A DNA stretch of 64,000 nucleotides from Diplocarpon mali (GCA_024741835.1 JAENRP010000188.1:19226-83225), one strand, 5' to 3'; shown: positions 46,168 to 57,783, numbered from the stretch's first letter. Program-made: numbers and translations. Notes: generated from the sequence alone by a model not told the origin.

Positions 46168-49100
46168 ATGCCTTTAAAGAACTTATAAATGGTTTTATCT
46201 ACTGCGATAGAGGATAAATAAATACTAATTATAAACTTCTCTTAAGATAGTAGAGCTATTGTATTATTAAAGAGCTTTAAATTAACCTACGTAGCTTTAG
46301 GAGATATAAAGTAATAAAAACTCCTTTTAGCTTACGCGAATGCTATTAATAACCTTTTAACCTAAGTGGCCCTTAGAATTCTTTAATTTAACGACTTCTT
46401 AACTAAAGAATTAAGACTAAAGGGAATCTTTAAAAAGGAATTCTTAGCTAACGCAAATTAATATATAACCTTGGCTAACACTTTTAAAATAGACTAAAAT
46501 AAAAGGGAAGAATTTATTTGATAATTGGATAATTTAACTACTAATAAGAGAGGACTCTTATTTCGTTTGCGCTTTTTAATAAATATTAATTCTAATAATA
46601 AAAGGCGAGTATTATTAAAAATTCTTAAGGAAAATACTCTTATAGCTAGAGCTATTTAGATTCTCAATTTCTTTATTATTTAAAAAGGAGTAGTAAAATT
46701 TTAAGGCAATCGAATTCGCAGTTGCAGATTTATAGGCCTATCTAATATAGTACTTATAGTAGCTGATAGGGCTATAAAAAGATTAAATTAAGCTGTAGAT
46801 ATTACCCTACTTAATAGTACTATTATTAATATGCTAAGGCTTTGTGCTTTTACTTATAGTTTGCTTATTTTAAAAGAGAACTAGACTCTTATATTAAGGT
46901 TTAAATGAGATTTCTTTAATAATAAAAAAGGGAATTGGTTATTTATAATTAAGCCTACTTTAAAATTCGCTTCTTAGCTTAAAGATATAATAAGTACTAA
47001 ACTATATAATTTAACTTATAGTCTTAGACTAAGAGTTAGAAGCGAGAATTTTAAAACTGGACCTAACCTACCTTTTATTAAAATGATTTTAAAAACCGCT
47101 ATTAAACAAACTGCCTAAACGCTTAGCGCAGCCTTTTTAGAATTTTCAGAATCTTTAAAGGACTTTCCTTTAGCTAAACGACCAATTTTAGCTTAACCTT
47201 TAAAAAGGATAGATCGTTTAATAGCCACTTTAGCTAATTTGCAATTTAAAACCAAAGGATTGCGCGCTTACTTAAACTCCTTTTGTAATAACTTAAAGGA
47301 GCTAGTTTTTAACTTCTTTATATTTATATATAACTGTTTTAAAAATAATAATATAAGAGAAGACCCTATTCCTATTACTTTAAAGATAATTAAGAGAGCT
47401 ATTAGATAGATTTAATAACTTATCTTAAACGAGTTTGCCCTTATAAATATTATTTAATTCTTTAATAATTATAGAAGTTAAGAACCTAGTCTTTTAAATG
47501 CTAAGCAAGACTATTTTATCTTATAAGAAAGAGAATGCGAAGAGGAATCTATTAATTAAGATATTTATAATTATAGTAATATGCCTTAATCGGTCATTCT
47601 TAACCTTAAGCTTAAAGAACGATATAATATTTAAGTGTCCTTTGTAATAAAAACTCGCTTTCGATAGTATCTTCTTAGCGTAGGAATTGAAGGGAGAAGA
47701 CTTTGCGACCTTTATATTTGCTCTTTTTTAATTTACTATAGTCTTAATTATAAAGGATTTAATATTAATAAAACTATTAAATACCTCGAACTTCTTTATA
47801 TAGTAGAAGATATTAATCTTTTTTTAATCCACTTTAATAATTAGTTCTTTATCTCTTTAAGGACTTGCAAATCCAACTTATTAATAATAGAGGCATCTTT
47901 AAATGCTATAAAATTTAGGGCTGATCTTAAAGCCTTAAAAGCGTTAGAGCCGATTAAATAGAATAATTCCTTCTTATCGATATTATTAAGTAATAAATAG
48001 TAGGAGGAAATAGAGGAAGAAGGGTCAATTGTAATGCCTAAGCCCTTTGAATGCCGCTTTTTAACCGACAATTTTACTATTAATAATAGTACTTTTATAG
48101 GTATATTCCTCTCTATTATAAGATAAGAAGTAAAGATATATCTTTATTACTTCTGCCTTATAGATAGTATAACCTTTATACCTTCTTATTTTTTTTATAA
48201 TATAATATTTAATCTTATTTAATAAGTCCTTTAAATGTATTATAAACTCTACCTCTTAGCTATAATAGTAAGAAGTAGAGGAACCTATTAGCTTATAGCC
48301 TACTTTAAACCTTTTTAATTGATTAGCTTTAGTCTTTATAATTAAGTTGTTTTAATAAAGAGAGATGCAAGTGCTGCTAATAAAGAAATTCCGATTTTTA
48401 CTTATAGTCTTAGCCTGCAAGTTAATTTTATTAAAAAGTAAGTCTTAGATTATCAGATCCTATTAATTAGATAAGGGCTAGCTTTTAGAAGCCTTAATAG
48501 GTAGGTCGGCTCTTAGTCGATTGTAAAACTTATTCTATTTGCAAAGAAGATAAGTCAATAGACTTCTTAAGCACTTAATTTAAAATCTTAATTAGCTTAA
48601 ATAACTATAAAATTAAAGTAAAAGGAGATCTTACGACCTATTATTAATAATAGTAACTCTATTATAGTAATAATAAAATAAAGGCACCTTTTTAAAATGC
48701 GCTTAGATAAACTTTATAAAATTAGTAGTTTTATAGCCTTTTATAATAATTATATAGCTATTTGCAATAAGAATACTTTAGAAAATAAGACTCGAATCTC
48801 CGATCTTATCTTTTTAATCTTTACTTTAAAGCAACTTCTAATACTTCGATAGATTAATATAAGTAAAACTACTGCACCTTTTAAAGCAGCTTTTCATTTT
48901 AAGAATTGCAGTAGCCTTTTTAAAACTATTATTAATTAGCGCTCTTAAATAGATCCTTCTATTATAATCGAAGTATAGGAGTTATTCCTTTTTAATAAGG
49001 ACAAATTGAAAATCCACCTTATAGAATATAATTAAAAACTCTTTAATACCCTTATTAAGGCTTAGACGAATATTATAAATACTAAGTCGCTTCTTTATAA

Positions 49101-49483
49101 ACTTAAGTCTTAAAGATAATGCGATAAAGTAAATGTTATCCGAGAGCCTAATATACTAATTAATAAAGGTATTATTATAAGAAAATTCGGAAAAGAGACG
49201 AACTGAGACGCTAGTATAGTATTAGACCCTAATTTGGGAACTAATCCCCTATTTTTACCCTTAAGCTTAGAAACGCTAAGACTGACTCGCGAGCCCGGCC
49301 TGCGAGTAAGGTTAGACTCAGCTGGCTTAAGCTTATAAGAAAGTTCGAATAAACCTCGGTCACTAAATCTAAGAGTACTAATAGAAGATCTTTTAAAAAA
49401 GGTCCCTAAAGCTAAGAAATCATTAAGAAATAAGAACTAATGCAAAAGAAGAAGACTTCAAAGTGATAATAAAACTGATAATT
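46168..49483 (+). pseudogene. Gypsy-A ORF2: unrecognised protein of about 1,100 codons
   Basis: The frame can start at ATG 46168 (MPLKNLQMVLSTAIED with one TAA for Gln). It runs about 1,100 codons with scattered TAA/TAG at Gln or Trp positions and no frameshift that I can see. The protein looks soluble and mainly helical, with many Leu, Asn and Lys. The middle part reads TKGLRAYLNSFCNNLKEL. The C-terminal part reads SIVLDPNLGTNPLFLPLSLE and ends with a basic cluster C-K-R-R-R. Three palindromic motifs are in phase: 47014 (T-Y-S-L-R-L-R-V), 48400 (T-Y-S-L-S-L-Q-V) and 49285 (T-R-E-P-G-L-R-V). It lies on the same strand as pol and downstream of integrase, and is conserved in copy 2. I do not recognise a domain; DNA-binding, structural or cargo functions are all open. 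Confidence 0.6.
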
Positions 49484-50058
49484 AAGTCGACTCAATCTAG
49501 AGAATCTAAATCTACTCCCTTTTAAAAACCATTTAAAGAAATTGCAAATTAGAAGTTGAATTTCTTAGGATTATCTACTTTCTATATACCTATACCTCTT
49601 TATTCTTAACCTATTATTCTATTCTATATATATTCTTTATTTACTTTACTCTTTATATAATTCATTCTTTAATTATTCCCTTTATATATAACTTCCTAAC
49701 GCTTACCTTTAAAATGTTATCCTTACTTTTAACAATTATCATTTACCAATTATAGGTCCTTATATACGTTATACCCTACTTTTATTCCTACTTCCAGCTT
49801 CCTTATACCCACTTTTCCTTTATACACTAATGCGATTCTAAACTCTATAAATAAGCCTCTCCCTGCACTACGATTTTACTTTTTTTACTTCTTTTTTTCA
49901 ACCCTACTAGACCTATAATACTATCACTACTACTATTATCTTTCTATTATCAATCTTTTCTAGTATAAGCCTCCTATATTGTTAATCTTTCTTAAATAAT
50001 CATCTCTTCGTTTAAAGCTACCCCTCCTGCTAAATAATTCATTATAGTACTACTAACC
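49484..50058 (+). promoter_or_regulatory. Pyrimidine-rich intergenic stretch before ORF3
   Basis: About 570 bases with no gene. The plus strand is strongly CT-rich from 49560 on, with TATATAA-like sites (about 49685-49692) and pure pyrimidine runs such as TTTTTTTACTTCTTTTTTTC at about 49879. This is the composition of a fungal promoter and 5' leader, and suggests that ORF3 had its own transcription start. The matching region in copy 2 (about 22920-23440) is purine-rich on the plus strand, as expected. Confidence 0.4.
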
Positions 50059-53000
50059 ATAAGCAAAAAGGCCATACCTAAGAAGAGTATAGCTATCGTC
50101 GCATTAGGCAATAAGACCTTGGCCGCCCTTAGTAATAAACTAATATTAAAGGGAGGATTCTCTTAGGATGGTAAAACTTTAAGATCATTAGAAGATATTA
50201 TAAGCACCTATAGAATATTAGGTGAAATAGAATAGCAAATATTCCTAAATTCATCTATAGAAGTATTAAACTATAGAATTTCTACTATAAAAGAAGGATT
50301 TTTAAGCTTTGATGATTTTCTTAAGAATAAGCTTAAGATAAAAGGGATTGATTATGAAAAATTTCTATAGGAATATCAAAGGTATATTAATTTAATAGAT
50401 TTATTTCGGAAAAATCGAGATAAGAAGAATAAGTGTATAAAAAGATTATTGCAATTTATAGGTAGTACCTATAGTACACTTTTCCAAACCCACTTTATAA
50501 CTGATATTATTATTAATAACGCTTTATAAGGGCTTAGCAAAATCTTTAAAATATACTAACCTATAGTAAAGGCTATATAAGTGTTAAATCATTTCACTAT
50601 TTAAAAGGGTATGAAAAAGCTATAAGGAAATAGCATTAAAGGTAGAAAATTTGTTAGGTTCTTAAGTACTATTATATACTCTACTATTTAGACTATAAAA
50701 GATAAACCTTTATAATATGATAATTTTGCACTTTTTAATTAAACTATTTTAAATACACTTAGCCTTTAATAGTTGTAATATAGTCTACTTATTATAAAAG
50801 AAAAGATGACTTATCTCGCCGAGTATACTATGAATTACTTTAATGATAAGATAGAAAGATAGGAGTTTATTATCCCTATTACTTTAAAAATGCTACTACC
50901 CCTAGTAGGAATAACTGATGAAGAGAATTTGACTCGTAGGCCTAGCCTATAAGTAGAATCAGCATATAAGAAGGATATTCCTAAGCTGGAGGTACTTATA
51001 ATACTAAGAACTTAAGCAGCTAACCTACCTGATTACCAATCCTCTAACTCGGACGAATTTGAGTCACTATCCTTAGAAATGCCTTAAATACCTTAAATAC
51101 TAATAGTAAAGAAAATAAGTCGTAGGCCTAGCCTATAGGTTAATATATATAACGCTATAGACTTAAAAGATAATTTATCTAATAAAGAGATTAGTATTAT
51201 TACTAATATGCTAGAAATTTTTAATAACACTAAGAAGGATACTACCGATATTATACAATCTTTCCCTAATAACTTATAAAAATTTGTTCTTAAATTCTAT
51301 AAGTTAATAATAAAGCATTTAAGAAAAGAAGGTTAGGGAGAAGTCTTATTAGCATAGGAAGGGATAATAAAAGCTATTAAGCAGATTATAAAACTGCTAT
51401 AAGACGAATTTTCTATAAATAATATTATATAGTTCTTTATTAACTATAAGAAATTGAATAGTAACTACTATATTCTTAAAGAAAAGTCAAAAGATAGTAT
51501 AACTATTATCTTTATAAAATGCTATTAAGTTCCCTTTAATATTAAGATAATACTATAGCATAGCAATAGATTTAAGATTATAGTAATATTAGAAATGAAA
51601 ATAAGACTTTCTAAATTTGTAAAGGGAATATTCGAGGACTTTAATTTTAATAAATTCTACACCCTTTATAAACGATAATATACGTAGTACTATAGGCTGG
51701 CGATAATAGGCCTTAATAACGAAGATATATCCTCTAATATCTATAAATTTTGCACTACTTTTAACCTAAAGTTGTTTTTACTATACCTAAGGAATTATGC
51801 AATTATGGCTACTGGTAATAGAATAGCAAGCTAGGTTAAGAAAGATATATTATTAGGATTCGCTAAGTTTAAGGTAGCGCCTAAAGCTTTGAAATTATTC
51901 TATAATATCGCCTAGACTCCCGCCTAGTATAATACTATATTAACTAATAATAAATTAATATCATTCTAAAGTAAAGGTTTTTTAAATATGCTTAAGTTGC
52001 TTAGCTATGCCTTTTTAGGCACTATGCGTACGCATAGTCATAGCAATCGTAGAAAGAGTTTATTTTTAATAATAGTATAAGAAGAGCTAGAAATATACTA
52101 ATAGCATTTTCGGACCTTAGATAAGAAGCTAAGCCCCCCCTCCGCCTTCCTTTATAATATAACTTATAGCTTAATATAGCAGACCTTAAGGATGTATTAT
52201 AGTCTATATCTTAGTACTCTATTAACTTATTATAATTCTTTATATAAGCTAGTAGCGTATCCTAAGCTTGCATAGTTTATAAGCATTAACTACTATTTGC
52301 GAATTGTTTCTATTAAGATTAACGCTAATATAAGATTCGTAAGATTAACTCCTAGGCCTAGCTCGCAGGTCAATTCCCTTAATAGTAGAACTATTAACTA
52401 TTATATAATCCCTACTGCTAAATAGTCGATTAAAGAATTTGCTATATAGGAAAAGTCCTATAAGTCATCTATACTTATATCCTATTGTCTTAAGAACTCT
52501 TAATAGATCTCGCTAAATCTGATATAAAGCGCAGCTTAATAAAAAGAATTAAATACTAAGGATAGAATAATTCTAAAGGAGTATATCTCTAATAAGATTA
52601 CTCTATTTTCAGTATTTATAAGATAAGGCACCTTTATTAACCTGGACTTTAATAGAAAACCTAGAAAGGGTGGCTTTCTTACTATTAATAATAACTATAT
52701 AGAAGTTATTAGTAATAAATCACTTGAGAATAGCGCTGACCTAGAAGAATTCATTATCGATTCCATTTGCATAAAGAAACTAAGCATAGCGAGATAGAGT
52801 ATTATTAGAGAATCCTTAGCCAAGTTTCGTATAATACTTAGTATAATAAAAGGTGGTTTACTATCAAATGCTCTTATAAGAAGACAATTATAAAGTGATC
52901 TACTAGTAGTAATAACTAACTATAAAGGATTTGTTTGCGAAAGATGCAGCTTAGCTAATAACCTATTTGAAAAAGCATAGATAAGAACTTTTTAAAGATT

Positions 53001-53521
53001 TTATTAATACCTAGAAGCTAGTCTAACAACTAGAACTACAGTTATATAGCGATAAGTCTTAGATAAAGACTAAAGACACTAATAATAGTATCGAAGCTGA
53101 TAATATGATTAATAAGACAATTCTTCTTAAGAAGTATAGTATTAAAAAGCCTTATGTAAAAACCTCTAATACGACTCCCAGGCCTAGCCCGCGACTCGAT
53201 CTAGAGAAAGGCAAGGATAAGGAACTCGTATCCGTAGAATCCCCTGCCGCGTTCTTCTTAGCAGTAGATAACCCTTTAAAGGATGATAATAATAATAAAG
53301 ATAATAATAATAATAATGCTATAATATAAGTCTCTCTCCCTATTAGCAAAAGCCGTTATACTATACTAGGATCCGCAAGGAGTATAAAAGCTCCTGCTAT
53401 ACTAAGACCTATTTTATCGGATACTAATAGTGATGTTATAAGAAGAAGTGGTCGTTCGGCAAAGAGAGTATTATCTAGTAATAGTTCTCCCTATCCTCTA
53501 AAGAGAACTAAGGAAAACTAA
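50059..53521 (+). pseudogene. Gypsy-A ORF3: unrecognised protein of about 1,150 codons
   Basis: The probable start is ACC-ATA-AGC at 50059, an ATG changed to ATA by RIP (KKAIPKKSIAIVALGNKTLA follows). The end is TAA at 53519-53521 after KRTKEN. The protein is helical and charged in the first 300 residues (DGKTLRSLEDIISTYRILGE). The middle part has NKFYTLYKRQYTQYYRLAII, and a late segment KKHRQELFKDFINTQKLVQQ looks like a coiled coil. The tail has N/D repeats and RRSGRSAKRV. Four in-frame motifs: 50932, 51118, 52348 and 53174 (T-T-P-R-P-S-P-R-L). At least one phase change occurs between about 52750 and 52990. Function unknown. The last quarter is the least damaged part and is open at 53105-53329. 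Confidence 0.6.
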
Positions 53522-53832
53522 TACCTAGGTTAGTTCTATTTTTAATTATTTTGCGATTCTATAGCCTATTTATTTGTTTTACTAGTTTCGTTTTCTAACT
53601 CCTGGGCCCGGTCTATAGGTAAAAAGCGCATATAAAAAAAAAAAAAAAAAAAACTCTTCTTTTTTTTCTTTTACCTTTAATAATAATATAGCCCTAGTTT
53701 AGGCCTTTTAATATATTAGTTTTCTTACACTTAGGGTTTGCTAATAATTAATATACTATTACCTTAACCTATATTATTTTATATTCTTTACTAAAAGTAA
53801 TAAAGGCCACTACTTTTATTATTTAGGATATA
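53522..53832 (+). other. Gypsy-A copy 1 3' non-coding region
   Basis: No gene. Contains a motif copy (53598-53620, T-P-G-P-G-L-stop-V), an A run of about 19 at about 53634-53652, a pyrimidine block and AT-rich sequence up to the LTR. Confidence 0.65.
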
Positions 53833-54079
53833 TATAAAGACCTAGGTATAGATAAATCATATAACAAAAGTCATATAATAGGGCAGGGCCGATAGGAGGA
53901 TAAAAGGAGCCTCTTCTATACATAGAGACAGCGCGCGTCGCTATAAGTACTAAATATACCCTATACTTAGGACTTATTCCCAATATCTTATCTAAGAGAG
54001 CCCGCTTGTGGTGCTTCCTCCTCTTGTTTTTAGGTCTTCCCTTAGGCCTATTCTTATGTTGTCTCCCCTCTGTTTTATA
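53833..54079 (+). repeat. Gypsy-A copy 1 3' LTR
   Basis: 247 bp, TATAAAGACC ... TGTTTTATA, paired with 9689-9935. The right flank ATAGT repeats the left flank of the 5' LTR. Confidence 0.88.
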
Positions 54080-54860
54080 ATAGTATAACGAAGACTATAT
54101 GCCCACTTTATATAAAAGTTCTTCCTTTAGCCTCGATCTTCGCAACCACCTTATTAATATTGGCAAGCAAGCGTTCCTTACTCTGCGCAGCTTTCATAAC
54201 CGTCTTTTAAATGCGCTATTCTAATGCTTTGAATCTAGCAGGCCTTAGGTTAACCTACATCTTGCCTTAATTGGAGATGTTTTAGTATAACTATCTTTAA
54301 AGGTTGTTTCTTAATAGCCTTAACTTACTAGGTTGCGACTTCCGAATTATTATACTATCCTTTCTCTTTATTAGCATACTATCCCTCTTTATCTTAATAG
54401 GCGTAGATCGGTTATCTTTATTGTTTTTATTCTCTAACTTATTATAAAGCTAGTCGAAAGGAACCTTTTTACTAAGGGTAGCGCTATTTCTAAATAGGAG
54501 GAAGGTCGGGGTTAGAGTTAGCGAATCGGCAGGTTTATTTATTTCATTATCTATTAGGAGTAGGGTAGGTAATAGAAAGGCAGTAGGCTTAATGTCTTTA
54601 TTATTATCAGAGTTGTCGAAGTCGCTATTTATATCACTTGCAAATAGCAATTGGAAATCTGCTTGCTCTATTTTAGTAGGCGTAATAAGTTGATCGTCTA
54701 TTACTTATTAGGCAAGGGCGGCTTATATAGGGTCTTCCTCTATTAGAAATGCTATTATATTATTAATACCAATTATAGAATCGTCTTATATATTAAGGGA
54801 ATCGGCAGGCGCGATAGCAGGCGTAGTAGTCTTATTATTAAAGGGAAGGGGGTTATTCAT
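54080..54860 (-). pseudogene. Gypsy-C extra ORF, N-terminal part
   Basis: Minus-strand frame from ATG at 54860 (MNNPLPFNNKTTTPA) to the Gypsy-A insertion point, continuing at 9684. The first 130 residues are acidic and low in complexity (for example DINSDFDNSDNNKD). They are followed by a basic segment (RSTPIKIKRDSMLIKRKDS) and then helices (VNLRPARFKALE and MKAAQSKERLLANINKVVAK). With the part at 9200-9688 the whole frame is about 410 codons. It starts about 300 bases after the chromodomain end, so it is a separate ORF 3' of pol. No known domain recognised; a nucleic-acid or structural coiled-coil role is possible. Confidence 0.6.
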
Positions 54861-55230
54861 TAGTTCACTTATAATAATAGTTGGTTAAGTAGTTTAGTTT
54901 GATAATATAGTATATAGTAGTAGGGTAATAGGTTAAAAGAGCGAGTTGATTAATTTATAAAAGTAAAGCGAAGGTAGTAGGAAAGAGAAGTATTTATAGG
55001 AAAATAGATCTAGGCAGAAGTACTAGTATAGAATTAAGAATAAAGGAATAGAATAGTAAAGAATAATAAGTAGTAAGGCAGTAAATCATAAGAATAGTTC
55101 AAAAGGAAGGTAGTCTTTATTATATATTCTAAATAGGTATATTAGCATCTAGCGCTTTATTTCTAGTCTTTATTAGGATTAAATCGTTATAAGGGTATCT
55201 ACTATTATCGCTAATGCGTTTAGTAATAAC
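54861..55230 (-). other. Gypsy-C spacer between pol and extra ORF
   Basis: AT-rich, with no continuing frame on either strand that I trust. It may hold the 5' leader of the extra ORF. Confidence 0.4.
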
Positions 55231-57783
55231 CTTCGTTCTTAAGGACATTATCTAATAGGTGGTTTAAGTCGAGTTCGTCTTTAGAGGTGGCTTCTAGCTA
55301 GGTCTGCAATCTCGCCAAGGGCCTAAGGGCGTTAGGGTAATCAAAGTGGAACTTCTTAAGTAGTATAGCTACGTTTTTAAAGTTACTAGCAAGGTACTAT
55401 TAATCGTTAGGATCCTATCCTACCTAGCTAACTTTATAATAGAGTTACTTTTGCTATATATTAAACGCTAAGATTTAATCGACTTCCTATTCTAAATAGG
55501 TATTAATAATAATAGGTTCTACTAGTAGGTTAATCTGCTTAGGCAAGGGGTTATTAGCGGCTTTCCTTAGTCTATTAGCGTAGAAGATGTTATATATTTA
55601 ATAGGATAAGGGTAGGTCTACCTTATAAGAGTAGTAGACTAGACTAATGATTTTAAAAGGGCTTATAATAAGGAAGTCGAGTTTATTAAAGGGTCGGTCT
55701 GTTTTCCAAGCTCTCTTTATAATATATACTAAGTCTCTTAGGCCGAAGTCGGGTTAGCGTCGCTTTTTATTTGCTTATTTGGATTATCTCTCTTAAGCTA
55801 CTAGTATAGATTCTTAAGCAAATTGGACTGCTTTATTAATTCTTTTGGCTTATGCTTATACTTCTTCCTTATTTAGCTTCTCTTAAGTGTTCGAGTGCTT
55901 TATAGTATAGGCGGTCTAGTCAAAATCCAAGCGGGGTTTATAGTTATAATCGACTATAGAGAGGGAGAGGCCAGTTGACTTATATAAGTAAGCGGCGCTA
56001 GCGGCGTCTATAGTAAGGAGTAAGTCGGCCCAATCGTCCTAAAAGTAGTTAATAAAAGGGCGCAGTTATATATTAATTATCTAGTTAATAATCTCAGTCT
56101 ATCTGTCTATTTAAGTATACTTAAAGGTCAATAGCTGGAGTTTGACCTATGCTAGTATTAATAATTCGTTTATAAAGTCGGAGATAAACTAAGGTCCTTA
56201 GTTGCTAGTAATAGTAAAAGGGCTCCTTTTAAACCTTTAGATATATTAGTAAAATAGGGAAGCGGCGATCCGCGTAATAGCCTTCTTTATTATTAGTAGA
56301 TAGATATACCGCTTAAAGAGTCGGTCAACTATAACGAATATAGTATCGCAGCTATTACTAATTAATCCAAGAGTATAGAAGTCTATAGATAGGTCGTCCT
56401 ATATATGTAAAGGGATAGGTAGTAGTTTAAGGAGTCTTAGCGTCTTATCTTAAGGTTTATATAAATATTAGCAGTTATAATAGTTAGCAATATACCTCTT
56501 TATATTACAGTAGTACGTAGGCCACTAGTAGTAGTATTAAAGGAACTATATAATCTTGGTTCTACTAAGGTAAGCTATTGATATGCTATTATAGATTTAG
56601 TAGAATAGGCAGGTGCAGAGATTATCCGATTCTTTAAGAACTACTAGCCTTCTATTATATAGGAGTAGTCTATCCTTTAGTAGAGTCTAAGGAGTCTCTT
56701 TTTTAAAAGCTTTCTCTCGCTTTAATTGCAGCGATTCATAGGTCTGGTTAGCGTTAAGGACTTCTTCTATTATCCGGAAATTATTAATAAAGGAGTGGTT
56801 CTTAAGTACTATAGGGTCGACTGGAGCTATTATAAGACGATCCTAAATAATACTAGCTAGGTTAAGAAGCTATCGGGTTCTTTCAGCTTCTTTTGCAGCT
56901 TTTTAAATAAGCGTAAGTTCGTCTTTCTATAATAGTATATTAGCTATTATATTCTCCTTTCTAAGGCGATAGGTAATCTGGTAATTATATCTTAAGAGAA
57001 CGTCTATCTATCGGATTTATCGTTTATTAAGGAGTTTTTTAATACTAAAGTACTTTAAAGCTTTATAATCGGTAATTATTAAGAAGTTTAATACACTTTA
57101 TAACTCTGCGTCCTATTCCTTTAAAGCTAATATAATCGCTAGTATCTCTTTATTATAGATTTCGTAATATGATTCCGCATTCTGCAATCCTTTAAAGAAG
57201 AAGGCGATAGGGTACTATTATTTATCGTTCTTATCTTTTTAGCTAAGTACTCTAGCTACTGCTAGGTTTAAGTAGTTGGTCTTAATCCTTATTAGTTGGT
57301 GATTTTTAAAGTATAGTAAGGTAAGAGCGGTTAATAGCCGCTTCTTCAATTGTTCGAACGCGTCCTATTATTCCTTAGTTAAGGCGAACGTTAGGCTAGT
57401 ATCCTTTATTATAAGCTGATTAAAAGGGCGCGCGATTCGACTATAGGCTTTAATAAATCTTTAATAGAAGTTCCAGAATCCTAAGAATAACTATACCTAT
57501 TTCTTTATTAATAGGGAGGTCTATTCTTTAATAACCTTAACCTTGGCAAGGTCGACCTATACTCCTTAATTAGTAACGATAAACCCTAGGAATCTAATGC
57601 TAGTGACTTCGAATTTGCACTTCTTAATATCGACCTACAGGCCAGCTTTATATAGTCTTTCTAAGACTTATTTAATATAGTGTCGGTACTCTTCCTTAGT
57701 TTTCGAGAAGATTAAGATATTATTAATATATATAAAGCAAAAGTCATTTAAGTATTCTATTAAGATAGTATTACAATAGAGTG
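55231..57783 (-). pseudogene. pol: Gypsy-C pol relic: partial reverse transcriptase, RNase H, integrase, chromodomain
   Basis: Minus strand. The polymerase is present only from just before the catalytic box, which reads F-I-Y-I-N-N-I-L-I-F-S (box at 57719-57730, Y-I-N-N for Y-x-D-D). Then come KFEVTSIRFLGFIVTNQGV and FNQLIIKDTSLTFA, and RNase H (YYEIYNKEILAIILALKEQ). Integrase follows with SIDFYTLG (first Asp, about 56380), TITSNQGPQFISDF (second Asp now Asn, about 56190) and QIDRQTEIINQ (Glu kept, about 56100). The chromodomain-like end is EQEVDQILAFN ... ASNFKNVAILLKKFH at about 55280-55520. TAA/TAG stand for Gln or Trp. It is cut at 57783 by the LINE, so gag, protease and the 5' LTR are missing. 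Confidence 0.85.

Larger units (their letters stand above)
10612..53620. repeat. Dispersed 23-bp palindromic motifs of Gypsy-A copy 1
   Basis: Starts: 10612, 17304, 42188, 42350, 44317, 45752, 47014, 48400, 49285, 50932, 51118, 52348, 53174 and 53598 (each 23 bp). The arms are close to ACTCGCAGGCC and GGCCTAGGAGT. Most coding copies are in the phase T-x-x-P-x-L-x-V; 44317 is in another phase. Inserts nested inside the element carry their own copies, listed separately. Confidence 0.8.
9689..54079 (+). mobile_element. Gypsy-A copy 1 (about 15.7 kb of its own sequence, in four pieces)
   Basis: Pieces: 9689-10881, 16565-18864, 34575-34620 and 41879-54079. Between them lie Copia-2, Gypsy-A copy 2 and Gypsy-B. 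The pieces join colinearly when compared with copy 2. Both ends carry the same 247-bp LTR, and the flanks repeat ATAG(T) at 9685-9689 and 54080-54084. Order: LTR, leader, gag, protease region, reverse transcriptase, RNase H, integrase, ORF2, ORF3, LTR. The element inserted into the extra ORF of Gypsy-C. The two extra ORFs make it far larger than the usual 6-8 kb fungal Gypsy element. Confidence 0.85.

Noticed and set aside
47841..48071. Open frame on the minus strand with a twin at 24847-25041 (MSVKKR...SKGLGI), at first taken for an antisense gene of Gypsy-A
   Set aside because: The frame on the pol strand continues with few stops across the whole 46168-49483 region and keeps the three palindromic motifs in phase. 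The antisense frame breaks on both sides.
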